From Flavobacteriaceae bacterium PS02293 (GTDB taxonomy: Bacteria; Bacteroidota; Bacteroidia; Flavobacteriales; Weeksellaceae): a DNA stretch of 64,000 nucleotides. The notes below the pieces were generated by a model. The model saw nothing but the letters and a program-made list of their open reading frames with translations, ran no database searches and was not told where the DNA came from. The DNA is taken from contig JASCOV010000003.1 in assembly GCA_029960045.1 (NCBI GenBank), forward strand, positions 62,001 through 126,000, given 5' to 3'. The position numbers were made by a program, and so were the translations under genes. This document shows, in pieces, positions 1 through 8,264 of the stretch (positions are counted from its first letter, which is position 1; each line of letters opens with the position of its first letter).

Positions 1-1
1 T

Positions 2-58
2 ATTGTGATTATTTCCAATAATTTCAATTTCAGAATTAGTCCAAAATGGAATGTTTAA
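2..58 (+). CDS. possible C-terminal end of a chromosomal gene (partial)
   Basis: An open frame enters from the left edge and ends at TAA after 18 codons, finishing in the residues ISPKWNV. Nothing more than a plausible protein end can be seen. It lies outside the integrated element, converges on the tRNA-Leu side, and is followed by a hairpin terminator. It could be chance reading. Confidence 0.2.
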   Translation: MVIISNNFNFRISPKWNV

Positions 59-108
59 GGAATTAGGAAAAAGTAACAATAGTACTTTAGAATCAAATTT
101 ATAAAACA

Positions 109-143
109 AAAAAGACTGTCAATCAATGATTATCAGTCTTTTT
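109..143. terminator. bidirectional hairpin terminator, the original tRNA-Leu terminator
   Basis: Perfect 10-bp stem AAAAAGACTG (109-118) and CAGTCTTTTT (134-143) with a 15-nt loop. It abuts the left attachment repeat. Read on the minus strand it would sit directly behind the tRNA-Leu(UAA) 3' end if the element were excised, so it is probably the terminator originally used by the tRNA operon. Confidence 0.7.
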
Positions 144-156
144 GTACCCCAGACGG
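144..156. repeat. left attachment site (att core)
   Basis: GTACCCCAGACGG is identical to 21362-21374, the 3' end of tRNA-Leu(UAA). Here it is only the fragment of tRNA 3' end left on the far side of the element. Direct orientation and the integrase gene 170 bp inside fit site-specific integration. Confidence 0.75.
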
Positions 157-280
157 AGGTATTATGAAACCTTTCTTAATTTTTCTTTTTTTTAATTCGT
201 TTATATTCAATAACTTTGATATACAATAGGTTTCTAATTAATTTGTTTTTTCATATTTAATAATTTTAAATGCAAATTAA

Positions 281-302
281 TTCCCCCTTTTGTTCCCCCT
301 TA
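281..302. repeat. left C-rich terminal motif
   Basis: Contains two CCCCC runs and shares the core TTTGTTCCCCCTTA with 21298-21318 in the same orientation. It lies just upstream of the integrase gene. By position it could be an integrase arm-binding site, which is inference. Confidence 0.45.
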
Positions 303-327
303 CATTTATTTAAATCTATTTCAACTT

Positions 328-1557
328 ATGATAAAGTACAATTTTGAATTAAGAAAGGACAAAGTAAGTCAAGACGGTTTAATGCCAATTAGGATATTAT
401 TCAGAATTGACAGCTCTATAATAAAAAGAAATACTGGATTGAATTGTAAATTAAATGATTGGCAGAACAATCGAGTGAAAGCTAATTCAAAAAAAGATAC
501 TTATTATGGCTATGACGAAATAAATGAAAAACTTCAACAGATAGAAACCAAAATTCAAGACATTTCGCTTTATTTCAGAGCAAATAAGCTTGAACCAACA
601 AAGGATTTGTTTATTGAAAAGTTTGATTCAAATGAAAAAGTTGAAACATCCAGTGAATTCGACTTTTTCAAATGCTTTACACAATACATTGACAAAGGAA
701 AATTGATAAAAACTCCGAACACCATCAAGGGTCAAACTACTGTAAAAAACTATCTGGAATTCTTTTGTAAGGAAAATGGAATTTCGCTTTCTTTTGATAA
801 GGTTGATGAAGATTTTTTTGAATCATTAAGAGATTACTCTTACGAAATAAAAAAGATGAAGCAAAATTATTTCGCTAAAGTAATCAAGGTTTTAAAGTCA
901 TTTTTAAACTGGGCAACAGAAAAAGGATATAATACAAACAGGGAGTTCGAGAAATTTAGAGCTGTTGAACACGACATTGACATTGTGTATTTAACATTTG
1001 AAGAGTTGATGAAACTATACGAAAAAGATTTTGACAGCGATCGACTGTCTCACGTTCGGGATTTCTATTGTATGGGATGTTTCACAGGCTTACGGTTTTC
1101 TGATCTTTCAAAACTACATTTAGCAAATATTTCTGAAGACCATATAGTTCTTTCTATTCAGAAAACTAAAACACAGAATCACGCTATTAGGCTGAACAAA
1201 TACGCAAAAGCTATTTTAGAGAAATACAAAGGAACTATCTATGAACCCCTCCCCGTTATCTCTTCTCAAAAATTCAATGAATACATCAAAGATTGTTGTG
1301 AATTAGCAGAAATCAAACAACCATTCACAACTCATTGGTTTGTGGGTAATAAGAAAAAATCACTCACACAACCCAAATGTAAATTCATAACAAGCCATAC
1401 AGCAAGAAAAACATTCATTACAAATTCTTTACTATTGGGAATGGAACCCAAAGCAATAAAGAAGATTGCCAACATTAAGAAAGATGCTGTTCTGGATAAG
1501 TATATGAAAGTAACGGAAGCATTCACAGACGAACAAATGGACAAAGCTTGGGGATAG
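328..1557 (+). CDS. tyrosine-type site-specific integrase
   Basis: Cuts and rejoins DNA at att sites to insert or excise the element. The 409-residue protein has the Bacteroidota layout: N-terminal arm-binding region (about 1-100), SAM-like core-binding domain (about 105-205) and a catalytic domain. Arg256 is in TGLRFSDL, Lys is in the KTKTQ loop, His357 and Arg360 are in HTARKTF, and the nucleophile is Tyr392 in DKYMKV. The second histidine common before the tyrosine appears replaced by Asn in IANIKK. All core catalytic residues are present, so it should be active. It sits 170 bp inside the left att site, reading into the element. Confidence 0.93.
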   Translation: MIKYNFELRKDKVSQDGLMPIRILFRIDSSIIKRNTGLNCKLNDWQNNRVKANSKKDTYYGYDEINEKLQQIETKIQDISLYFRANKLEPTKDLFIEKFDSNEKVETSSEFDFFKCFTQYIDKGKLIKTPNTIKGQTTVKNYLEFFCKENGISLSFDKVDEDFFESLRDYSYEIKKMKQNYFAKVIKVLKSFLNWATEKGYNTNREFEKFRAVEHDIDIVYLTFEELMKLYEKDFDSDRLSHVRDFYCMGCFTGLRFSDLSKLHLANISEDHIVLSIQKTKTQNHAIRLNKYAKAILEKYKGTIYEPLPVISSQKFNEYIKDCCELAEIKQPFTTHWFVGNKKKSLTQPKCKFITSHTARKTFITNSLLLGMEPKAIKKIANIKKDAVLDKYMKVTEAFTDEQMDKAWG

Positions 1558-1710
1558 TTTGTCTTATAGCTTGATTTATTTTAAATAATATCCTATAATC
1601 TTTATTCCTGAATTAAACTAAAGAGCAGTTAAACTATATTAAAATGAGCTGTTTTTAGTTAAATTTAGTTAAAAATTTGACTTTATTCAAAAGTCTAATT
1701 TGGAATGATT

Positions 1711-1772
1711 TAGATTAATCTAGATTAAAAAAAATAAAATTAAGGCTAGTTTGGATTAGATTAGATTAATCC
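1711..1772. repeat. palindromic AGATTAATC repeats
   Basis: TAGATTAATCTA (1711-1722) is a perfect 12-bp palindrome. A second block at 1753-1772 begins GGATTA and ends TAATCC with repeated TTAGATT inside, and AGATTAATC occurs twice (1712-1720, 1763-1771). The block lies between integrase and the HTH gene. It could be a binding region for the HTH protein or for recombination accessory proteins. Confidence 0.4.
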
Positions 1773-1854
1773 GGACGACACCTAACCATTTGATTCACAG
1801 CAGTTAAATTGATATTATTGCATTTGAATTTAAACTAATTTAAAATACAATCAA

Positions 1855-2130
1855 ATGTCAATACAACTCTATTCCCATTCCAAAGGAGATTTGGAAAAAG
1901 CGGTTGAAATCATTCTTAGGAAAGCAACCGAATTCACATTACCCGCAAAAGCAGAGCAACAACCGGAAGACCTTATCCCACAGATTGAAGCTGCGAAATT
2001 CCTGCACGTTTCTATTCCAACCATTATTGATTGGAGAAAAAACAAAAGCCTACCCTACTACAATTTTAGCGGTCGCTATTACTATTCCAAAAAAGAACTC
2101 TTAGAATACGGAAGAAACCGAAGAAAATAA
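1855..2130 (+). CDS. small HTH (excisionase-like) DNA-binding protein
   Basis: A 91-residue protein with a MerR/excisionase-type winged helix in its second half: IEAAKFLHVSIPTIIDWRKN, followed by LPYYNFSGRYYYSKKELLEY. This is the helix_turn_helix_17 layout common in Bacteroidota mobile elements, where such proteins direct excision or control the replication genes behind them. Residues 1-40 have no recognised domain. It starts at the ATG after the palindromic repeat block and precedes the helicase by 84 bp. The role in excision is inferred from position. Confidence 0.75.
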   Translation: MSIQLYSHSKGDLEKAVEIILRKATEFTLPAKAEQQPEDLIPQIEAAKFLHVSIPTIIDWRKNKSLPYYNFSGRYYYSKKELLEYGRNRRK

Positions 2131-2214
2131 GTGTGACTTATTCTCATTACAAGTTGCATTCTTTCTTTTGTTTAACCTATCCGTATTTCAGTACGGAACC
2201 AAACCCTTTTTAAA

Positions 2215-3453
2215 ATGAGCGAAAAAATTCCTTATCTACGAGTAGGAACAACGTACTATAAAACGATTGAAAAACCATTGATCTCAGGAGATAAAATTTC
2301 GATTCTGGTTCGATGGAATCGAGAGACTATTATCAGCGATTACGGAAAAGTATATGTTTCTAAAGTTCCTAAGTATGATGGTTTCTGTTGCATCCCCTCC
2401 CATCTGCAATACCAGCAGATCATTCAAGGATTCTACAATACTTATAATGAAATCCCTTACCACCCTGTTGAAGAAAAGATCAGTTTTGAAGCTCTAAAAG
2501 AAAAAATTCCATTTTCCTTGAAATTTATGGAGCATATTTTCGCAGAACAGCTGGAATTAGGATTAGATTATATTAAAATCTTACTGCAATATCCAACACA
2601 GGTACTCCCGATTCTTTGTCTTGTAAGCAAAGAAAGATCTACCGGAAAATCCACTTTCATAAAATGGCTCAAATCCATTTTTGGACTTAATATGACCTAC
2701 ATCAAAGGAGATTCTTTCAGCAGTCAGTTCAATTCGGATTGGACATCAATGCTGATAGTTGCTATTGATGAAGTATTCTTTGATAAAAAGGAAATCACGG
2801 AACGTCTTAAATACCTTTCCACGACTGATAAAGACAAGAAAGAGGCTAAAGGAAAAGACAGGGAAGAAGTCGAATTCTTCGGCAAATTCATTCTCTGTTC
2901 CAATAATGAAGACAACTTCATTCAGATCGATGAAGAAGAAATTCGTTTTTGGATCATCAAAGTGAAATCCATCAAATCTGAAAACACAGATTTTCTACAA
3001 AATCTAAATTCCGAGATTCCTTATTTCCTGCGCTATCTGATTGAAAGACCTTTCCACAGCCATAAGTTAACCAGAATGTGGTTCACGGAGTCTGAGATCA
3101 GAACCAAAGCGCTTCAGAAACTGCTATGGAAAAACAACAATAAACTCGAATCCAAGATCATTGAACTTTTATATGAGTTTTTTGAGAACACAGAAGATAA
3201 CAAAATCAATTGTGTTCCACAGGATATTTTCAATATGTTGGGCAAAATGTTCAAAAACAGTTATTGGACAATCAATGATGTCAGGAAATTACTCAAAGAA
3301 ATATGGAAGCTTGAGCCTCAAAATAATTCATTAGCCTATATCAAATACGACCTAGATTATGGTTTAAGCTTTTTCCAACAGAACAAAACAGGGCGGTATT
3401 TTACAATAGAAAGGAATTTTATTCTCCAAAAATTTGATGAAATGATGAATTAG
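2215..3453 (+). CDS. SF3-like replicative helicase of the mobile element
   Basis: A 412-residue P-loop ATPase of the type found in primase-helicases of plasmids and integrative elements. Walker A is STGKST (about 142-147), Walker B is LIVAIDE (Asp185-Glu186) and the sensor segment FILCSNN follows about 45 residues later, the order expected for superfamily 3. It probably unwinds the element's origin. A TOPRIM primase is encoded downstream, with an iteron-like array between the two, so helicase, origin and primase form one replication unit. No primase domain is fused to it. Substrate and origin assignments are inferred. Confidence 0.75.
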   Translation: MSEKIPYLRVGTTYYKTIEKPLISGDKISILVRWNRETIISDYGKVYVSKVPKYDGFCCIPSHLQYQQIIQGFYNTYNEIPYHPVEEKISFEALKEKIPFSLKFMEHIFAEQLELGLDYIKILLQYPTQVLPILCLVSKERSTGKSTFIKWLKSIFGLNMTYIKGDSFSSQFNSDWTSMLIVAIDEVFFDKKEITERLKYLSTTDKDKKEAKGKDREEVEFFGKFILCSNNEDNFIQIDEEEIRFWIIKVKSIKSENTDFLQNLNSEIPYFLRYLIERPFHSHKLTRMWFTESEIRTKALQKLLWKNNNKLESKIIELLYEFFENTEDNKINCVPQDIFNMLGKMFKNSYWTINDVRKLLKEIWKLEPQNNSLAYIKYDLDYGLSFFQQNKTGRYFTIERNFILQKFDEMMN

Positions 3454-3485
3454 CAGATAATGAAAAGAAAATCAATCGGTTATCT

Positions 3486-3640
3486 CTCATCAAAAGCCTC
3501 ATCAAATTTTGAAACCTTGTTTTCTGATGAGTGTTTGATGAGTAAAACATTTCAAGTTTGATGAGATGATGAGACTTTGATGAGAGCATAAATAATTACA
3601 ATTCAATTAATTATAATATTTTCTCATCAATTCATCAAAA
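3486..3640. repeat. iteron-like TTTGATGAG/CTCATCAAA array, candidate origin
   Basis: Five exact copies of TTTGATGAG in either orientation start at 3486, 3498, 3534, 3557 and 3576. Near matches occur at 3523, 3566, 3623 and 3631. The copies sit in a 266-bp non-coding gap between helicase and primase genes, followed by a very AT-rich stretch (3590-3625). This is the usual look of an iteron-type replication origin; function is inferred. Confidence 0.55.
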
Positions 3641-3719
3641 ATTCTTCAAAACCAAATCCGTCCGCTTGAACTAACAGGACACCTACTATTTATTACTAAA
3701 AACATTAAAAATTACAAAA

Positions 3720-4595
3720 ATGAACTGCAGACAATTCAACAGTATATCGTTGGAAGAAGTCCTCCCTTCTCTCGGACACCTTCCCACGAAACAAAATGAA
3801 AAAGAAGCTTGGTATCTCAACCCCTTTGCCAGCGAATCCCAAGCCTCTTTTAAATTGGATAAAAGACTCAACGCTTGGTATCTTCATTCAGAAGGCATCG
3901 GTGGGAACAATACCGACTTTATGAAGAAATATCTGAACGCTTCAGTCAATGAAGTTTTAGCTTGGGCAGATAATCAGAATTTCTCTTCCTTTCAACAGCA
4001 AAATATCTCAGATAGGAAAGTAGAAAATCTTCCTGCAAATTATGAGATCATTGAAATTAAGAACGTTCAGCACCCTGCACTTTTGGAATATTTAAGAGAA
4101 AGAAAAGTTGGAAATCAAACACAGTTCTTACACGAAAATCATTATCGAATGAACGATAAAAACTATTTCGGAATTGGTTTCAAGAACGATTCTGGCGGTT
4201 ATGAAATTCGCAATAAATACTCCAAAATTTGTTTAGGCAAAAAAGACATTTCGACAATTAAAAACGATTCAAATTCATTAAGAGTTTTTGAGGGTTTTTT
4301 CGATTTTCTTTCTTTTAAAAATGTAGAAAAATCTTTAGAAAAAGAACCTTCAGATTACATCATTTTAAATTCGGTAGCGATGATTTCCAACATTAAAAAA
4401 TCACTTGGTGAGTATGAAAATATCGAGCTCTATTTTGACAATGATGCAGCAGGAAACCGTGCAGTAAAAATGATTACAAATGAAAGTAAAAACGCAGAAG
4501 ACTGTCGGGTTTTATATTCAGATTTTAAAGATTTAAATGAATGGCTAATCAATAAAACTGTGGATTCAAAAGTATCATACCGTTTAAAGAGATAA
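3720..4595 (+). CDS. TOPRIM-domain primase-like protein
   Basis: A 291-residue protein with a DnaG-like plan. The N-terminal part (about 1-85, including NPFASESQASFKLD) resembles the CHC2 primase domain but lacks the zinc-binding Cys/His set. A C-terminal TOPRIM domain has its glutamate in VFEGFFDF (about 190) and the acidic pair in YFDNDAAGN (about 238-246). Such proteins stand just upstream of mobilization genes in many Bacteroidota elements and probably prime replication of the transferred or excised strand. The ATG lies about 80 bp past the iteron array. Confidence 0.8.
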   Translation: MNCRQFNSISLEEVLPSLGHLPTKQNEKEAWYLNPFASESQASFKLDKRLNAWYLHSEGIGGNNTDFMKKYLNASVNEVLAWADNQNFSSFQQQNISDRKVENLPANYEIIEIKNVQHPALLEYLRERKVGNQTQFLHENHYRMNDKNYFGIGFKNDSGGYEIRNKYSKICLGKKDISTIKNDSNSLRVFEGFFDFLSFKNVEKSLEKEPSDYIILNSVAMISNIKKSLGEYENIELYFDNDAAGNRAVKMITNESKNAEDCRVLYSDFKDLNEWLINKTVDSKVSYRLKR

Positions 4596-4834
4596 GACTC
4601 TACCTGAATAAAATAATATAAGGTCATCCGGAAACCTTAGTAAAATAGCAGTAGGTATGAACATGAGTAAAATAGTAACAGATAGTAATAAAAAGATATT
4701 GTAAAAAATACGGTAGACAGTTAGTGCAAAAAGTACCCAAAGTTTACAATAAGCGTAACCGCTGATTGCAAAATTGGGATTTTTGATTTCTTCCTAGCGT
4801 CAGAAATGTTTTGAAACACACTAATATAAACACA
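4596..4834 (+). other. non-coding gap before mobilization genes, candidate oriT
   Basis: No gene is seen. AGTAAAATAG is repeated at 4639-4648 and 4666-4675. Near 4735-4790 a CCCAA...TTGGG inverted repeat brackets AAGCGTAACCGC. Relaxase origins usually lie directly upstream of the mobC/mobA genes, so this is the most likely oriT region, but no nick site can be identified by eye. Confidence 0.3.
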
Positions 4835-5290
4835 ATGAAAAAAGATTTCTTACAGGAGTTTATCACAAAAGCCGTCGAGGAAAATGAAAAGAAACTTGAT
4901 GGCGAAAAGAGAAAAAAACATTTTCAGGAGCTCGGCAGAAAAGGGGGTTTAAAAAAGAAAGACAATAACCATTTAAGCAAAATAATTTCTTTTCGGGTGA
5001 CGGATTCTGAATATAATGAAAGCCAAAAATCTGCTCAAAAACTAAAGCTCAAATTATCCACCTATGCGAGGATGGTGTACATGGAAAAAGAACTTAAAAT
5101 AAATGAATTTAAAACCGATGAAGTGCTGCTACAATATGGAAATCATTTCATCAGAATTAAAAATTTATTGAGACATCGTGAGTTCTCAGAATTTGAAAAC
5201 AAGAAGCAAATAATACAGGAAATTGAAACCGTCACCAACCTGATCTATCATTATCTGTATGAGAAACAAAACAGAGAGAAACCTACTTAA
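4835..5290 (+). CDS. MobC/BfmA-type relaxosome protein
   Basis: A 151-residue basic protein. The KISFRVTDSEY-like segment (IISFRVTDSEY) followed by helices is the ribbon-helix-helix pattern of plasmid mobilization accessory proteins that bind oriT and load the relaxase. An upstream TTG in frame at 4811 was passed over in favour of the ATG at 4835, which gives the usual MKKDF-type start. The protein is Lys/Glu rich, has no membrane segment, and ends 12 bp before the relaxase start. Confidence 0.75.
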   Translation: MKKDFLQEFITKAVEENEKKLDGEKRKKHFQELGRKGGLKKKDNNHLSKIISFRVTDSEYNESQKSAQKLKLKLSTYARMVYMEKELKINEFKTDEVLLQYGNHFIRIKNLLRHREFSEFENKKQIIQEIETVTNLIYHYLYEKQNREKPT

Positions 5291-5302
5291 TGAAATCTAA
5301 AA

Positions 5303-6241
5303 ATGAATAACAGTGCAACGACCAGGAATATCTCAAAGATTGCCATCGAGTACAATGGCAATGATAAAGGAACTGCACAGAGAGTCTATCAAAATAATCT
5401 GTTAACCGAAGATCCGGAACACCAATTTAAAGAAATGAAAACCGTTGCCGACAGAAACAAAAATGTGAAGAACTAGGCACTGACCGGATACATTTCTCCT
5501 GAAAAATCGATTGGAGATAAACTTTCCAACGACGAACTCACGGAACTTGCGCTGAGAGCATTGAAAAAGATAGGAGTTACCGATAACAACCAGATGATTT
5601 TGGATATTCATTCGTCAACGAAACAAAAGCACATTCATTTCATAGTAGATAGGGTTGACATTAATGGAGTCACTACAATTAAAGCTCACAAAATCGGTGA
5701 GAACTTCGGAAAGGCGGTTCGTGAAGTCTGTCAGGAAATGAATCTGAAGACAGATATTGAGATTGGCAAGGAAAAGAAAAAAAAGATGCTTGAAGCGTTG
5801 ATGGCTTCTCTTAAAATTTCCAGAAACTTTGCCGAGCTTATTGATTTTATGAAAAAGTCAGGTTACCGTATAACACTCTGTCAAAATGAAAAAGTGGGAA
5901 TCTCTGGGATGCGAATCGTAAGATTTGAAGATATCAATCATCAAACCGAGCGCGATTATAAGCCGGGTTATAAGCTCTCTGAAATCACCAGTATGTTAAG
6001 GATTACAGACATCAAGCAAAAATTACAGGAAAATCAAGAAAGAGCAGGGGATTTCGGTTCAAAGAATATTCAAGTTGGTGCAAGTGAAAATGTTAATATA
6101 AATACGTATTTAAACGAACAGAAAAATTCATCCTCGGTTAGCAATCAGCTTGAAAATATGGCAAAGGCATTACTGAAGCCAACTTTCACTGCAGCACAAG
6201 ATGATGATTTGCTAAAAAAGAAAAAACGAAAATTTAGATAA
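5303..6241 (+). pseudogene. MobA/MobB-type relaxase broken by an amber codon
   Basis: Reading from ATG 5303, codon 58 is TAG (5474-5476) and the same frame continues open to 6241, giving about 312 codons in all. Before the stop lies the nickase N-terminus (ARNISK-like RNISKIAIEYN and EDPEHQF). After it comes the metal-binding HIHFIVDRVD (HxH) typical of MOBP-type relaxases. The surrounding KNVKN-stop-ALTGYISP suggests a single substitution, for example a Trp or Gln codon. The active protein cannot be made unless amber is suppressed. Translation from an internal start near 5561 would lack the catalytic tyrosine region. The next gene starts 2 bp later. Confidence 0.8.
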
Positions 6242-6243
6242 AA

Positions 6244-6836
6244 ATGGATAACGAAAACAAGCAGCCTGATGGCGTAGCACTACTCAAGAAGGTAATTGAA
6301 ACTAATGAAGCCACTATTGAACATTATATTATGCTCATGAATTATCGTGAAGATATTATACACATGGATCAGAAAATAGAGCAATCTTTGATTAATCTGA
6401 ATGCCACTCTTGACAAATCATCTAGAATGCTGGAAGTAGAAGAACAAAAAAGACAAGACTTTCTACTGGCAATCCCCAAGACTATCGAGGCGCACCTTTC
6501 AGAAAAAGCAGTCGGGCAGCTGGAGCAGGTGGAAAAAAAATCACCACTCTTCAAGACTGCTACTTACGGAATAATTGGAGCTCTGCTACTTTCGGTTTTA
6601 ACAACAATTGGAAATATTTTTTTGCAAAGCAGTGGTACACCGAGAGCCTTCGCAGTAAAACTGAAATCAGGCAGGATCTTCTGGACGAAATTAAAAATAA
6701 CGGTCAATCCCTTTATCGAGTGGATGACTATAATCAGTTTTACTATAATACTGAACTAATGAACAGGTGGATGAAAAAGAATCCAAAAGATGCAGAAAAG
6801 TTTTTAAGGTTTAAAGATGGTTATGAAAGCAGATAG
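6244..6836 (+). pseudogene. mobilization-region membrane protein, frame-broken at T7
   Basis: The zero frame gives 171 residues: a coiled-coil-like N-terminal part (about 1-100) and one membrane segment (IIGALLLSVLTTIGNIFL). Its last ~45 residues read as non-coding. In the -1 frame past the T7 run at 6621-6627, a charged and coherent tail appears (WYTESLRSKTEIRQDLL... to ...FKDGYESR) ending at TAG 6834-6836. The intact protein would be about 197 residues. Cause could be loss of one T, or a programmed -1 slip on T-TTT-TTG. No named family is recognised. It is translationally coupled to the relaxase gene. Confidence 0.65.
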
Positions 6837-6945
6837 ATAAGAGTATTATAGTATTGAAATGATAACTCTTACCAATCCATCATTTTTCATCCAACGGAAT
6901 TCTGAAAAATAGTTATGGATATGCAAACAAAAAGTCCAGTATCAG

Positions 6946-7824
6946 TTAAGCTACATTTTGATAAATTTTGTTTTGATGATTAAATTCTTCAATTGTATTG
7001 TAATTCAGCGTGCTGTGTCTTCTTTTTTTATTGTACCAGATTTCGATGTACTCAAATATTTCCAGTTCCATTTTTTCTTTTGTGATGAGTTTGTTGCCAT
7101 AGATTAGTTCCGTTTTGAATGATTTGAAAAATCTCTCTGCCACTGCATTATCCCAACAATTCCCTCTTCTGCTCATACTTCTGGTGACGCCATAAGATTC
7201 AACCGTTTTAGTAAATCTCTTGCTCGCATATTGTACGCCCCTGTCACTGTGGAAAATTAATCCCTGATCAAATTTTCTGTTTTTAACAGCCATTTTCCAA
7301 GCCGAAAGACCCGTTTCTTCAGTACTCATTCCATTACTCAGACTCCAGCCAATTATCTTGCGGTCATACAAATCAATTACTGTAGTGAGGTACAAAAACC
7401 CTTCTTTGGTTTGAATATAGGTGATGTCCGACACCCAAACTTTCGACGGTTCTGTCGCTGAAAAGTTCCTGTCCAACACATTTTCCACGATCAAATAATT
7501 GTGTTTTGAGTTTGTGGTGGCTTTAAATTTCCTACTCAACTTGCTCTTCAAACCGAGCTCTCTCATATATTTTGCAACCGTAACCCGGGATATTTTGTAA
7601 CCCGATGCGTTGAGGTCAAAAGTAATCCGTGGGCTGCCATATCGCTGTTTTGAAGCAAAGTAAATAGAATTTATCTCTTGTTTTATTTTTTCTTTCAAAA
7701 GCAATCGTTTGCTAGTCGATCTGCTTTTCCATTTGAAATAACCGCTGGAAGCCACTTTCAGAACCTTACACATTTTTTCAATCGGAAATAAATACTCGTA
7801 AGTCCTTATAAACTCATATTTCAT
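6946..7824 (-). CDS. IS3-family transposase OrfB (DDE integrase core)
   Basis: A 292-residue protein with an N-terminal HTH_21 region (about 40-100) and an rve core. The DDE residues are Asp in VWVSDITYI, Asp in [11 protein letters not shown] and Glu in [12 protein letters not shown], all present. IS3 elements normally make an OrfAB fusion by -1 frameshifting. Here orfA overlaps as ATGA, and an A7 slippery run lies just upstream (7854-7860 on the minus strand). Because the orfA start is lost the fusion can hardly be made, so the element is probably immobile on its own. Confidence 0.9.
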   Translation of the reverse strand: MKYEFIRTYEYLFPIEKMCKVLKVASSGYFKWKSRSTSKRLLLKEKIKQEINSIYFASKQRYGSPRITFDLNASGYKISRVTVAKYMRELGLKSKLSRKFKATTNSKHNYLIVENVLDRNFSATEPSKVWVSDITYIQTKEGFLYLTTVIDLYDRKIIGWSLSNGMSTEETGLSAWKMAVKNRKFDQGLIFHSDRGVQYASKRFTKTVESYGVTRSMSRRGNCWDNAVAERFFKSFKTELIYGNKLITKEKMELEIFEYIEIWYNKKRRHSTLNYNTIEEFNHQNKIYQNVA

Positions 7825-8015
7825 CGACCGCTCTTGGAAAAAATGCTGATTGCTTTTTTTAAGATGTCACGTTCCAACTCCGCATCCCTGAGTTTTTTCT
7901 CCAACTCGTGGATTTTTTCCTGTTCAGCGGTCAATTTCAATTTACCATTTCCGGGGAAGCTTCCGGCAAAACTGCTACCCTCAAAACAAACAAAATCAAA
8001 CTTAACTTTTACGAT
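7821..8015 (-). pseudogene. IS3-family OrfA, N-terminus missing
   Basis: The open frame preserves the OrfA C-terminus: [26 protein letters not shown], then the leucine-zipper-like stretch ending [13 protein letters not shown]. The TGA overlaps the orfB ATG. Upstream the frame reads [11 protein letters not shown] and meets a stop with no ATG, so the HTH half is gone, probably by internal deletion. The A7 run typical of IS3 frameshifting is kept at 7854-7860. Confidence 0.7.
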
Positions 8016-8264
8016 TTACTGTCCAAACTTTGGGGGTAACTATAGTGCGGGTAGTGAAGCTACCAAAAGTTCAGTTGGTTATTTTTTACAATATCGGAAA
8101 TCACTTGCAACGATAACAGCGGTTTTTCGATGGAAATTTTAATCTTATTTCAAAAATAAATTACTTCAAATTATTCTATTTTAGTACTACGCAAGGCCTA
8201 AATCGGAATTTTAGAATCAATAATTACGTCATCAAACATTTTAAATTAATCAATAAAAAAAATA

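Larger units (their letters stand above)
6921..8037 (-). mobile_element. IS3-family insertion sequence remnant
   Basis: Contains an intact orfB and the C-terminal half of orfA. Likely outer ends are the sequences ACTGGACTTTTTG (read outward on minus near 6933) and ACTGTCCAAACTTTGGGGG (near 8018-8036), which look like imperfect terminal repeats. The exact ends and a target duplication could not be fixed. At about 1.1 kb it is shorter than a full IS3 element (1.2-1.5 kb) because the start of orfA is missing. The high-coordinate end abuts the lipoprotein duplication. Confidence 0.7.

Noticed and set aside
1..108. Left flank as part of the element
   Set aside because: It lies outside the att repeat and the displaced tRNA terminator, so it is read as chromosome.
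3486..3640. TTTGATGAG repeats as a CRISPR array
   Set aside because: Repeats are only 9 bp, in both orientations, with irregular spacing, which fits iterons instead.
5402..5611. Minus-strand frame across the relaxase stop
   Set aside because: Antisense shadow; the plus strand keeps the relaxase reading frame on both sides of the amber codon.
5303..6241. Amber codon as regular recoding (pyrrolysine or a suppressor tRNA)
   Set aside because: Other genes here end in TAG as a normal stop and no suppressor tRNA is seen, so simple mutation is more likely.
7834..8142. 102-residue plus-strand frame
   Set aside because: It is the reverse reading of the IS3 orfA remnant and its end region; the minus strand carries the clear family match.
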